From the NCBI RefSeq assembly GCF_000428825.1, contig NZ_AUAR01000006.1, positions 62,001-126,000 on the forward strand: a DNA stretch of 64,000 bases, written 5' to 3'. The notes below the pieces were generated by a model. That model made no database searches. It saw nothing but the letters and a program-made list of their open reading frames with translations, and was not told the origin of the DNA. This document shows, piece after piece, positions 10,055 to 17,990 of this stretch; the stretch's first letter is position 1, and each line of letters begins with the position of its first letter. Made by a program: the position numbers and the translations under genes. The DNA is from Desulfomicrobium escambiense DSM 10707. Lineage in GTDB: Bacteria; Desulfobacterota; Desulfovibrionia; Desulfovibrionales; Desulfomicrobiaceae.

Positions 10055-10137
10055 TTCCTTTTTTTCAAATAGGAACCAGCAGTTCTTTCCCAACGAGACC
10101 GCTTTCTGCGCTTTTCCGACGCCCGTGCGCAAAAAAA

Positions 10138-10150
10138 GAATCGCCGATTC
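10138..10150. repeat. Perfect 13 bp palindrome
   Basis: GAATCGCCGATTC has 6 bp arms around a single base. It lies 55 bases upstream of the sigma-54-like motif at 10205 and could be an activator-binding site. This is position-based inference. Confidence 0.35.
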
Positions 10151-10204
10151 TGACCGATGCTGTATCTTTTCTTACGCACACAACAATTTCAGCATGTTGT
10201 ATCT

Positions 10205-10221
10205 GGGGCATATTTTGTGCT
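10205..10221 (+). promoter_or_regulatory. Candidate sigma-54 (-24/-12) promoter
   Basis: GGGGCATATTTTGTGCT has GGCA and TGCT with exactly ten bases between the key GG and GC pairs, as sigma-54 requires. The TTGG start of the consensus is only partly matched. It would drive the small exported protein at 10318 and lies immediately after the sigma-54 activator gene. Confidence 0.45.
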
Positions 10222-10317
10222 ACCGCACGCGCGCCCTGCTGCGCCGGACCCCTTCGGGTCATGGGGCACACATCCGGGCCGAACATTTCCGAGGAGAAGA
10301 TGAGAGTGGAAGGAAGA

Positions 10318-10587
10318 ATGATGAAGATGTGCGCATGCACAGCCCTGGCCGGCGCCATCCTGCTGGCCGCCCCCGCCGCCGTCCTGGCCGGCGACACCGT
10401 CGAAGTACACGGCATTCTGGAAGAAACCAGCACCGGCACCATTCTGGTGACCGAGGCATCGAGCTATATCGTGCGCGGCATCGACGCATCGGGACTGGAC
10501 GGCCGCAAGGCCATCGTCCTGGGCGATGAGGGGCGGGACAACGGCATCGAGTTCATCGATGCCCTGGAGATCAAGATCGCCCAATGA
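10318..10587 (+). CDS. Small exported protein, unknown function
   Basis: An 89-residue product with a clear signal peptide (MMKMCACTALAGAILLAA, with likely cleavage after VLA and before GDTVEVHG). The mature part, about 65 residues, is beta-rich and reads like a small OB-type fold (GDTVEVHGILEETSTGTILVTE, GRKAIVLGDEG). I do not recognise a named family. Starts at 10300, 10318 and 10321 are all possible; GGAAGGA at 10308-10314 favours 10318 or 10321. It lies between a sigma-54 activator and the cimA leader, with a sigma-54-like site about 100 bases upstream. Confidence 0.65.
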   Translation: MMKMCACTALAGAILLAAPAAVLAGDTVEVHGILEETSTGTILVTEASSYIVRGIDASGLDGRKAIVLGDEGRDNGIEFIDALEIKIAQ

Positions 10588-10612
10588 TCCCCGCACAGCG
10601 GCAAGATCGGGC

Positions 10613-10618
10613 TTGACA
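10613..10618 (+). promoter_or_regulatory. Candidate -35 element for the cimA leader transcript
   Basis: TTGACA is a perfect -35 hexamer 47 bases before the leader peptide start. No convincing -10 hexamer is seen at the expected distance (the region reads TTCATCAACG), so the call is weak. Confidence 0.35.
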
Positions 10619-10659
10619 ATCGATTCTCCATTGTTCATCAACGCAGAAAGGTGCAGCAT

Positions 10660-10734
10660 ATGAAAACAGTTTCCACCCCCATTTCCATTATTATTCTGAT
10701 TTCCGTGATCATCCGGTCACGGTCGGGGGAGTGA
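10660..10734 (+). CDS. Isoleucine-rich leader peptide of the cimA attenuator
   Basis: A 24-residue reading frame with seven isoleucine codons, including ATT ATT ATT (10687-10695) and ATC ATC (10708-10713), plus two valines and one leucine. AGAAAGG at 10645-10651 provides a ribosome site. It lies directly before a terminator ahead of citramalate synthase, an enzyme of isoleucine synthesis. Ribosome stalling at these codons when charged tRNA-Ile is scarce is the expected signal. The frame is too short to be found by length but is supported by codon content, position and the matching RNA structures. Confidence 0.8.
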   Translation: MKTVSTPISIIILISVIIRSRSGE

Positions 10735-10800
10735 CGCGCCTGCACCACACGGACGTCCGCGCAAGCAAAGCCCCCCGACCGCAAGGTCCGGGGGCTTTTT
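10703..10800 (+). promoter_or_regulatory. Transcription attenuator of cimA
   Basis: Three mutually exclusive structures are visible. A pause hairpin pairs CCGTGA (10703-10708) with TCACGG (10717-10722). An antiterminator pairs GGTCGGGGG (10721-10729) with CCCCCGACC (10772-10780). A terminator pairs AGCCCCCCGACC (10769-10780) with GGTCCGGGGGCT (10785-10796), with one mismatch, followed by TTTT. The antiterminator takes the 5' arm of the terminator, and the pause hairpin overlaps the tandem Ile codons. This is the classical ilv/leu-type layout. Confidence 0.8.
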
Positions 10801-10883
10801 CGCTTTCGAGGGGGAACTCAACCTGTCGCCCGACACGCCGCCCGCACAGGACGCGCGAAGCCGGAGATAATCCCGGGAGAACC

Positions 10884-12503
10884 ATGAACACCATCCAGAT
10901 CTACGACACCACCCTGCGCGACGGCACGCAGTCCGAGGAGCTGAACCTGTCCACCGAGGACAAGTTGCGCATCGCCACCAGGCTCGACCAGCTCGGCATC
11001 GCCTACATCGAAGGCGGATGGCCCGGTTCCAACCCCAAGGACAAGCGCTTCTTCGCCGAAATGCGCCAGTACGAGCTGAGCACGGCCAAACTGGCCGCTT
11101 TCGGCTCCACGCACGCCGCCAAGGTTTCGGCCGAGAACGACCAGAACCTGCTGGCTTTGGTGGAGTCCGGGGCGCCGGTTTTGACCATCTTCGGCAAGAC
11201 CTGGGACATCCATGTCACCGACGCCCTGAAGATCACCCTCGAACGCAACCTGGAACTCATCCGCGATTCTCTCGCCTTCCTGCGGCCCCATGCCCAGGAG
11301 CTTTTTTACGACGCCGAGCACTTCTTCGACGGCTTCAAGACCAACCCCGAGTACGCCCTGACCTGCCTGCGCACCGCCTGGGACGCCGGCGCGGAGCTTC
11401 TGGTCCTGTGCGACACCAACGGCGGCAGCCTCCCGGAGGAAATCGCATCCATCATGGACACCGTGCGGGAGCGGCTGCCCCAGGCGCGCCTGGGCATCCA
11501 CGTGCACAACGACTGCGAGCTGGCCGTGGCCAACTCCCTGGCGGCAGTGAGCCATGGCGCGGTCCAGGTCCAGGGCACCATCAACGGGTACGGCGAGCGC
11601 TGCGGCAACGCCAACCTCTGCTCCATCATCCCCAACCTCGAACTGAAGATGGGCCTGTCCTGCCTGCCCGCCGGACACCTGGAGCGCCTGACCGAGACCG
11701 CGGCCTTCGTGGCCGAGGTGGCCAACCTGCGCTGCTTCAAGCGCCAGCCCTATACGGGCCAGTCGGCCTTCACCCACAAGGGCGGGGTGCACGTCGCGGC
11801 CGTGCGCCGCAACCCGCGCACCTACGAGCACATCGAGCCCGAACTCGTCGGCAACAAGCAGCGCATCATTCTCTCGGACCTGGCCGGTCAGTCCAACATC
11901 CTGTACAAGGCCAAGCAGTACGGCTTCGAACTGGACAAGGGCGACCCCTTCGTCCTGGAACTGCTGACGGAGCTGAAAAACCGCGAAGACCAGGGCTACG
12001 AGTACTCGGCCGCCGAAGCCTCCTACGAACTGCTGGTCAACCGCGTGCTCGGCCGGGCGCGCAACTATTTCCGACTGATGAGCTTCCGCATCCTGGACTC
12101 GGTCTTCACCGAAGGCGTCGCGCCCTTTACCGAGGCCACGGTCATGCTCCGCGTGGGCGGCATGGTCGAACACACGGCGGCCACGGGCAAGGGCCCGGTC
12201 AACGCCATGGACTGCGCGCTGCGCAAGGGGCTGGAGCGCTTCTACCCGAACCTGGGCGAAATGCGCCTGCTGGACTTCAAGGTGCGGGTGCTGGCCGTGG
12301 CGAACAAGGAAGAGGGGCACAGCGGGACGGCTTCCGTCGTGCGGGTGTTGATCGAATCCGGGGACCAGAAGAGCCGCTGGACCACGGTCGGCGTGTCCTA
12401 CAACATCATCGAGGCCAGCCGCCAGGCCCTGGAGGATTCCATCAACTACAAGCTCTTCAAGGACGACCAGAAGAAGCTGACCCAGGCCATCCGGGAGATC
12501 TGA
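10884..12503 (+). CDS. cimA: (R)-Citramalate synthase
   Basis: Condenses pyruvate and acetyl-CoA to (R)-citramalate, the threonine-independent entry to isoleucine. The 539-residue length and the features YDTTLRDGTQSEEL near the N-terminus, HVHNDCELAVANSLAAV with the metal-binding histidines, and HKGGVHVAAVRRNPRTYEHI match the long citramalate synthase family seen in Geobacter and Desulfovibrio rather than classical LeuA. The C-terminal third is the LeuA-type dimerisation and allosteric domain. ATG 10884 has GGGAGA upstream. The isoleucine-rich attenuator in its leader independently supports the assignment. Confidence 0.93.
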   Translation: MNTIQIYDTTLRDGTQSEELNLSTEDKLRIATRLDQLGIAYIEGGWPGSNPKDKRFFAEMRQYELSTAKLAAFGSTHAAKVSAENDQNLLALVESGAPVLTIFGKTWDIHVTDALKITLERNLELIRDSLAFLRPHAQELFYDAEHFFDGFKTNPEYALTCLRTAWDAGAELLVLCDTNGGSLPEEIASIMDTVRERLPQARLGIHVHNDCELAVANSLAAVSHGAVQVQGTINGYGERCGNANLCSIIPNLELKMGLSCLPAGHLERLTETAAFVAEVANLRCFKRQPYTGQSAFTHKGGVHVAAVRRNPRTYEHIEPELVGNKQRIILSDLAGQSNILYKAKQYGFELDKGDPFVLELLTELKNREDQGYEYSAAEASYELLVNRVLGRARNYFRLMSFRILDSVFTEGVAPFTEATVMLRVGGMVEHTAATGKGPVNAMDCALRKGLERFYPNLGEMRLLDFKVRVLAVANKEEGHSGTASVVRVLIESGDQKSRWTTVGVSYNIIEASRQALEDSINYKLFKDDQKKLTQAIREI

Positions 12504-12798
12504 CGGCGGCTCGGGAGCAGATCCGGGATACGGCCTGGCGACGCCATGTCGGCGCAAGAGAAGATGGATTCCCGCCTTTGCGGGAATGACAAAGGGCAGA
12601 ATCGCCCTGCCTGGGCGTCATCCCCGCGAAGACTGGGAGACCGCGAATCGAATCGCCATGCCTGGGCGTCATCCCCGCGAAGGCTGGAAGCCTGCGAATC
12701 GAATCGTCCTGCCTGGGCGTCATCCCCGCGAAGGCGGGGATCCATCCTCGTGTCATGTCCCGAACGCTATCGGCGCTTCCGTCAGTCGGCACTCCCGC
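12504..12798. repeat. REP-like units and a 51-base tandem repeat
   Basis: No gene is seen here. An arm of the palindromic family (ATGGATTCCCGCC...) starts near 12564. A 51-base unit beginning GCCTGGGCGTCATCCCCGCG then starts at 12609, 12660 and 12711; the third copy passes into a full REP arm ending GGGGATCCAT near 12744. The tandem units contain half of the palindromic arm plus a CGAATCGAATCG linker. Confidence 0.85.
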
Positions 12799-12831
12799 AA
12801 AAAAAAGCCCCGGAAGTTCGGGGCTTTTTTT
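12799..12831. terminator. Bidirectional rho-independent terminator
   Basis: A-run, AGCCCCG, GAAGTT loop, CGGGGCT, T-run. It sits between convergent cimA and the DRTGG-protein gene and has poly-A and poly-T on both sides. Confidence 0.9.
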
Positions 12832-12849
12832 GGGTTCCGACCAGGATTT

Positions 12850-13911
12850 TCAGATTCCCAGAGCGTCCTTCATGTACGGGAAGTCGATGATGGAGCTGAC
12901 CAGCTGTGAGCCGTGCTGAATCTTGATCACGTCGCGCAGCTTGTGACGCGAGAGGATGGCTTCCATCTTCTTGGCCACGGTGAAGGTATCGTCGCGGACG
13001 ACCACAATGGGCACTTCGAGGACCTCGGCCCGCGTCATGATGATGTCGTTGGGGTAGAGGTTGCCCGTCAGGACCAGGCACTGGCACTGCCCTTCCAGGG
13101 CCACCAGCTGCACGTCCGAGCGGTCGCCGCCGACGATGATCGCCGACTTCTTGCTCTTGCGGAAATGGGTCATGAAGTTCTCGACCTGCATGGTGCCGAT
13201 GAGGAAATTCTCGACCACGCGCTCGGACTTGTCCTGGGCGGTGATGATGCGGCCGCCGAGGCGGTCGGCCAGGTCGGCGACCTTGATGGCGCCCATGAGG
13301 GGGTCGCTCGGGATCTTGCCCAGGACCTTGATGCCCTTGCTCTCCAGGAAGGGGTGCAGGAGGGTGTCGAGCTCCTCCTTGAAGGACGGCGGGATGTCGT
13401 TCAGGAGCACGCCCAGGAGCTGGTCGTCCAGGCGCTCCTTCATGGACAGCAGGTAGTCGTAGTTCAGCTCCTTGACGAAGCGATCGATGACGATCGCCTT
13501 TATCCCTAAGGCCTTGACCACGCTGACGCCGTCCAGGCCGCAGTACTTGCCCGAGTACATGCTGCCCGACCCGGCCACGATCATGACGTCCTTGTCCTTG
13601 CTCAGTTCGTCGTAGGCGGCCTTGATGCGCGGCATGAGATCGTCGCACTTGCCGGTGAAGGCCTTCATCTTGAAGTCCTGGTCGACGACCACGGGAGTGA
13701 CCAGGGCCGGATTTTCGGCCAGACCCAGGATGTCCTGGACAAAGAACGCGTCGGCATCGCCGAGAACGCCGTTCTTTTCCTGCGGAAGGGCGCCCACGGG
13801 CTTCATGTAGCCGACCCGGTAACCCTCCTTCTGGAGCTTGAGCCCGATGCCCATGGCGATCATGTTCTTTCCGGAATAGCCGGACGTCGCGCCAACATAA
13901 ATTCCTACCAT
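12850..13911 (-). CDS. BioD-like/DRTGG domain protein (phosphotransacetylase-associated family)
   Basis: A 353-residue protein. The N-terminal half is a dethiobiotin-synthetase-like P-loop domain (GATSGYSGKN at about 7-16). The middle and C-terminal part is a DRTGG-type domain (VGGDRSDVQLVALEG, LTGNLYPNDIIMTRAEVLEVPIVVVRDDTFTVAKKMEAIL). These two domains make up the N-terminal part of long phosphotransacetylases, but the catalytic PTA domain is missing here. It is transcribed after the ADP-forming acyl-CoA synthetase gene, 37 bases away, suggesting a regulatory or sensing role in acyl-CoA/acetate metabolism. The precise function is unknown. Confidence 0.82.
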   Translation of the reverse strand: MVGIYVGATSGYSGKNMIAMGIGLKLQKEGYRVGYMKPVGALPQEKNGVLGDADAFFVQDILGLAENPALVTPVVVDQDFKMKAFTGKCDDLMPRIKAAYDELSKDKDVMIVAGSGSMYSGKYCGLDGVSVVKALGIKAIVIDRFVKELNYDYLLSMKERLDDQLLGVLLNDIPPSFKEELDTLLHPFLESKGIKVLGKIPSDPLMGAIKVADLADRLGGRIITAQDKSERVVENFLIGTMQVENFMTHFRKSKKSAIIVGGDRSDVQLVALEGQCQCLVLTGNLYPNDIIMTRAEVLEVPIVVVRDDTFTVAKKMEAILSRHKLRDVIKIQHGSQLVSSIIDFPYMKDALGI

Positions 13912-13948
13912 ACACCCTCCTGATCAGGACTGAGATATTGAGGCTCGG

Positions 13949-16060
13949 TTATCGGTCACGCCCCCGCTCTTCGGCATGCGGCAAAAGGGACATCCGCGCC
14001 CCGGCGATCCACGCCCCCCGCGAGGTCACCAAGACAGGGTCGAATTCCAGAGCGTAAATTTCAGGGAAATCAAGCGTCATCTGCGACACGGTCAGAAGTA
14101 CATCTTCCAGGGCCCGCAAGTCCAGGGCGTCCCGGCCCCGCTCTCGCTTGAGCAGCGAGAAGACCTTGAGCTCGCGCATCATGCCCGCGGCATCTTCGAG
14201 GGACAGGGGAGCAAGGCGCAGGGAATAGTCCTGGAAGATTTCGGCCTGGCTGCCCGAAAGCCCGAAGCGAACCAGGGGGCCGAACTTGGGGTCCCGGAGA
14301 GCGCGGATACAGACTTCCGTGGATTTGCCGAGGATCATCTCCTGCACGAGGCAGCCCGAGATGAAGGCCTCGCTGCGCAGGCACTGCACCCGGGACGTGA
14401 GGTGCAGAAAAGCCTGCCGCACCTCCTCCGGAGTCTGCAGGCCGAGTTCCACGCCGCCCACGTCGCTCTTGTACTCGATGTGGGGGGAGGCGATCTTGAG
14501 GGCCACGGGGCAGGCCAGGCGCTTGGCGATCTTGGCGGCGCTGCGGCTGGTGCGCGCCAGCTCGGTCCGGGGGAACTGCAGCTCGTAGGCCTGCAGCAGG
14601 GGCTGTACCTCGAAGCCGAAAAGCTCGGTCTTGCCGATCTCCAGGTACTCTTCCAGAAAGCGCTCGGCCTTGGCCTTGTCGCGGCGGTAGCAGACCTCGA
14701 CGGGGTAGGCGGTGGTCTTCCACTGCGCGTAGCGAATCATGGCCTCGAGGCTGGTCAGGGCCGCCTTGGGGTTGGAATAGCAGGGCAGGCCGCTGCGCTG
14801 CAGGAAGCGCTTCTCCTCCAGCACGCCCTCCTGGCCCAACAGGCAGACCGCAATGGAGGCGTCCAGGGTTTTCGGCAGGGCGGCCAAAGCTTTCGCGATG
14901 GCCGGCATGTCCACCCCCAGCCCCGGGGCGATGACCACCAGGACCATGTGTACCTGACGGTCGCGGGCGACCTGCTCCACGGCGCGGGCGTACTGTTCGG
15001 GCGAGGCCTGCATGCCGATGTCCACGGGGTTGGAGGCCTGCATGTGGCTGGGCAGGATTTCCCCCAGCCGCTGGGCCGTTTCCCGGCCCAGGCGCGCAAG
15101 ATTGAGGCTGGTCCCGGCCATGCCATCGGCGGCCAGGATGCCCGCCCCGCCAGAGTTGGTCACGATGGCCAGGCTCGCCCCCTTGGGCAGCGGCTGCGTG
15201 CCGAACATGCGCGCCAGGTCGAAAAGGGTCGAAAGGTTGTCGACCTGAATGATGCCGGCCTGCCTGAGGGCCGTCTGATAGGCGCGCTCGGACCCGGTCA
15301 GGGCGCCGACATGGGAAGAAATTGCCTTGCGGCCGTGCTCGGTCATGCCCGCCTGGAGCATGATGACGGGTTTTTCGCGGGTGATGGTCTGGCTGATGCG
15401 CGCGAAGCGGCGGCCGTTGTTCATGCCTTCGAGATAGCCGATGACCACGTGGGTCTGCGGGTCCTCGGCCAGGAACTGGAGCATGGACGCCTCGTCGATG
15501 ACGGCCCGGTTGCCGAGGCTGGCGAACTTGGAGAACCCGATCTCCTCGCTGGCGGCCCAGTCCAGGATGGCGTTGCACATGGAACCCGAGGGCGAAAAGA
15601 AGGCGATGTTGCCCTCGGCGGGCAGACGGGAGATGAGAGACGCGTTCATGCGGTCTGCCCAGGAGGCCACGCCGAGGCAGTTGGGCCCCAGAAGCGTCAT
15701 GTTCCGGCGCTCGGCCAGCTGGATGACCGCCTCCTCGAGGTAGTAGCCCTGGCCGCCGATCTCGCGGAACCCCGCCGACGTGACGATGACCGTGCGAATG
15801 CCTTTGTCGGCGATGCTCTCCAAGGCGTCGAGAACGGCCTCGGGCGGCAGGCAGACCACGGCCAGATCGATGTCCCCGAGGGACTCCAATGCGTCGGCCG
15901 GGCGCTCGCCGGTCCAATTGACGGGCACGATCCTCCCCTGATACCCGGAGCCTTCGAGATTGGCCAGGATCACACGTGCCGGGCCCCCCGCGCCGTCGAG
16001 GGAGCCGACGACCGCGATGGCCTTGGGAGAAAACAGGGCGTGAAGATAAACGTCTCTCAT
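13949..16060 (-). CDS. ADP-forming acyl-CoA synthetase (acetate-CoA ligase type), alpha-beta fusion
   Basis: Interconverts acyl-CoA + ADP + Pi and acid + CoA + ATP, giving substrate-level ATP in anaerobes. The 703-residue chain carries a CoA-binding Rossmann domain (SPKAIAVVGS at 11-20), succinyl-CoA-ligase-like domains with the candidate phosphohistidine H250 in SSHVGALTG, and a C-terminal ATP-grasp domain (PVALKIASPHIEYKSDVGGV). ATG 16060 has AGG six bases upstream; a longer in-frame extension to 16108 enters rnc. It diverges from rnc with only 11 bases between start codons and precedes the DRTGG gene. Substrate (acetate or a branched or aryl acid) cannot be told. Confidence 0.9.
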   Translation of the reverse strand: MRDVYLHALFSPKAIAVVGSLDGAGGPARVILANLEGSGYQGRIVPVNWTGERPADALESLGDIDLAVVCLPPEAVLDALESIADKGIRTVIVTSAGFREIGGQGYYLEEAVIQLAERRNMTLLGPNCLGVASWADRMNASLISRLPAEGNIAFFSPSGSMCNAILDWAASEEIGFSKFASLGNRAVIDEASMLQFLAEDPQTHVVIGYLEGMNNGRRFARISQTITREKPVIMLQAGMTEHGRKAISSHVGALTGSERAYQTALRQAGIIQVDNLSTLFDLARMFGTQPLPKGASLAIVTNSGGAGILAADGMAGTSLNLARLGRETAQRLGEILPSHMQASNPVDIGMQASPEQYARAVEQVARDRQVHMVLVVIAPGLGVDMPAIAKALAALPKTLDASIAVCLLGQEGVLEEKRFLQRSGLPCYSNPKAALTSLEAMIRYAQWKTTAYPVEVCYRRDKAKAERFLEEYLEIGKTELFGFEVQPLLQAYELQFPRTELARTSRSAAKIAKRLACPVALKIASPHIEYKSDVGGVELGLQTPEEVRQAFLHLTSRVQCLRSEAFISGCLVQEMILGKSTEVCIRALRDPKFGPLVRFGLSGSQAEIFQDYSLRLAPLSLEDAAGMMRELKVFSLLKRERGRDALDLRALEDVLLTVSQMTLDFPEIYALEFDPVLVTSRGAWIAGARMSLLPHAEERGRDR

Positions 16061-16071
16061 GGAGAACCTTG

Positions 16072-16836
16072 ATGTCTCTGGAAATTCCTTCCGATGCACT
16101 GCGGACACTGCAGTCTGGAATCCATTATGAGTTCAAGCAAGTCAAGCTTTTAATCCAGGCTCTGACACATACGTCCCATGCCAACGAGCACGGCGGGACC
16201 CACAACGAGCGGCTTGAATTCCTGGGCGACGCGGTCCTTGAACTGGCCGTGTCCGACGAACTGTACCGCAAGTTTCCGGACGCCCAGGAAGGACATCTGA
16301 CCCGCATGCGCTCGGCCATGGTCAGCGAGACGGCCTTGGCCGGCGTGGCTCGGCGCATGGGCCTGGGCGACTGCCTACTGCTGGGCCGGGGTGAGGAAAG
16401 TCAGGGGGGGAGGGACAAGAATTCCGTGCTGAGCGACGCCCTGGAGGCAGTCCTCGGCGCGGTATACCTCGACGGCGGCTTGGAGGCCGCCTCGGAGCGC
16501 GTCAAATTTTTGTTCGAGGGGCACTGGCCGTCCCCTCCGGAGACCTTCCGCCCGCGCGACTTCAAGAGCCTGCTGCAGGAAGCCACCCAACGCATCTGGA
16601 AATCACGGCCAAGTTACGCCCTCGGGGCCAGCCGCGGCCCCGAACACGCCAAGCTCTATTCCGTCATCGTGACGCTGCCGGACGGCACCCGTCTCGAATG
16701 GGAAGAGCGCAGCATGCGCAAGGCCGAACAGGGTGCGGCGGAACAGGCGCTGCACCTGCTGCAGGAACGCTACCCGGACATGACCGGCAACGACGCCGTG
16801 CAACCCGCGCCCCGCAAATCGAAAAAGCCGGAGTGA
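16072..16836 (+). CDS. rnc: Ribonuclease III
   Basis: Double-strand RNA endonuclease for rRNA and mRNA processing. The 254-residue product has the signature NERLEFLGDAVLELA (E46, E49, D53), the second acidic pair D122/E125 in DALEAVLGAVYLDGG and a C-terminal dsRNA-binding domain (DFKSLLQEATQ...KAEQGAAEQALHLL). GGAGAA lies six bases before ATG 16072. Its 5' region is shared with the divergent acyl-CoA synthetase gene. The pnp leader hairpin at 3551 is a plausible substrate. Confidence 0.96.
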   Translation: MSLEIPSDALRTLQSGIHYEFKQVKLLIQALTHTSHANEHGGTHNERLEFLGDAVLELAVSDELYRKFPDAQEGHLTRMRSAMVSETALAGVARRMGLGDCLLLGRGEESQGGRDKNSVLSDALEAVLGAVYLDGGLEAASERVKFLFEGHWPSPPETFRPRDFKSLLQEATQRIWKSRPSYALGASRGPEHAKLYSVIVTLPDGTRLEWEERSMRKAEQGAAEQALHLLQERYPDMTGNDAVQPAPRKSKKPE

Positions 16837-16850
16837 AACACCCCGGCTTT
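16824..16850 (+). terminator. Hairpin terminator overlapping the rnc stop
   Basis: AAAGCCGG (16824-16831) pairs with CCGGCTTT (16843-16850). The rnc stop codon lies in the loop. Confidence 0.75.
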
Positions 16851-16888
16851 CCGTCTTTGATCATCGCCACTAGTCGGAATACCCGTCA

Positions 16889-17785
16889 CTAGCCCTGCAT
16901 CAGCTGCATGGCCATCTGCGGCAGCTGGTTGGCCTGGGCCAGCATGGCCACGGCGGACTGCGTCAGGATCTGGTTACGCACGAACTCGGTCATCTCCTGG
17001 GCCACGTCGACGTCGGAGACGCGCGACTCGGCGGCCTGCAGGTTCTCGGCCTGGATGCTCAGGTTGGTGATGGTGTTCTCCAGTCGGTTCTGAAGGGCGC
17101 CGAGGCTCGCACGGATCTTGTCCTTGGAGACGATGGCTTTGTTGATGGCGTCCAGGGAACTCTGTGCTCCCTCCTGCGTGGAGATGCTGTAACCTCCGCC
17201 GAGGGCCGGATCGCTCTGGTTGCCGACGCCCAGGGCCGAAGCCGTGGAGTTGCCGATCTGGATGTAGTAGTAGTCCTCGGCCGAGTCGTTGCCGGAGCCG
17301 AAGTGCACCTTGAGCTTGCCGCTCGACTGCAGGCCGCTTCCCTGGAACTGGTCGCTCGAAAGATTGCCGTTCAGCAGATAGATGCCGTTGAAGTCCGTGG
17401 CGTTGGCGATTCGCGTGATTTCCGAGGCCATGGCCTGGTATTCGGAATCGATGATCAGGCGCTGGTCCGAGGTGTACGTGCCGGTGGCGGCCTGCTCGGC
17501 CAGTTCCTTCATGCGGATGAGCTTCTCGTCGATGACCTGCAGGGCGCCGTCGGCGGTCTGGATCATGGAGATGGCGTCATTGGCGTTGCGCATGCCCTGG
17601 TTGAGGGAGGCGATGTCGGCGCGCATCAACTCGCGGATGGCCAGGCCCGCCGCGTCGTCGGCGGCAGTGCCTACGCGCAGTCCGGAGGACAGGCGCCGGG
17701 TCGAAACGGAAAGATTTCCATAGGACTGGGACAAATTCCTGGCGGCGTTCATCGCCATCATATTATGATTAATGACCAAAGACAT
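16889..17785 (-). CDS. fliC: Flagellin
   Basis: The filament subunit, 298 residues. The conserved N-terminal D0/D1 helices (MSLVINHNMMAMNAARNL, TRRLSSGLRVGTAADDAAGLAI) and C-terminal D1/D0 helices (ASLGALQNRLENTI, VAQEMTEFVRNQIL, AMLAQANQLPQMAMQLM) surround a short variable centre. AAGGAGGT at 17792-17799 precedes the ATG. A sigma-54-type promoter lies at 17821-17837, giving a short leader of roughly 25 bases. It is divergent from flaG and followed by the rnc terminator region. Confidence 0.96.
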   Translation of the reverse strand: MSLVINHNMMAMNAARNLSQSYGNLSVSTRRLSSGLRVGTAADDAAGLAIRELMRADIASLNQGMRNANDAISMIQTADGALQVIDEKLIRMKELAEQAATGTYTSDQRLIIDSEYQAMASEITRIANATDFNGIYLLNGNLSSDQFQGSGLQSSGKLKVHFGSGNDSAEDYYYIQIGNSTASALGVGNQSDPALGGGYSISTQEGAQSSLDAINKAIVSKDKIRASLGALQNRLENTITNLSIQAENLQAAESRVSDVDVAQEMTEFVRNQILTQSAVAMLAQANQLPQMAMQLMQG

Positions 17786-17820
17786 GAGATGACCTCCTTG
17801 TGCGGTTGTACACGCCTCAA

Positions 17821-17837
17821 TGCACTCCGGATGCCAA
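17821..17837 (-). promoter_or_regulatory. Candidate sigma-54 promoter of fliC
   Basis: On the minus strand TTGGCATCCGGAGTGCA matches the -24 TTGGCA and -12 TGCA elements with the required ten bases between GG and GC. An AT-rich tract lies just upstream. Confidence 0.65.
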
Positions 17838-17926
17838 TTTTAATATTTCATTTATTTTCAATATATTAAAAACAGGCACTCGATTGTGCGTCAAAAACCG
17901 GGTCAATTTTGCCTCCCCGACCGTTC

Positions 17927-17953
17927 TAAAGTTTTGCCGCCGCCTGCCGATCA
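17927..17953 (+). promoter_or_regulatory. Sigma-28 (FliA) promoter of flaG
   Basis: TAAA (17927-17930), a 15-base spacer, then GCCGATCA (17946-17953). This differs from the FliA consensus TAAA-N15-GCCGATAA at one position and lies 37 bases before the flaG start. Confidence 0.8.
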
Positions 17954-17990
17954 ATAGGATGAATCAGAATATCACGAGGAGGCCACGGCC

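Noticed and set aside
12609-12744. Possible CRISPR array
   Set aside because: The whole 51-base unit repeats with no unique spacers, and it is made of the REP-like element; no cas genes are near.
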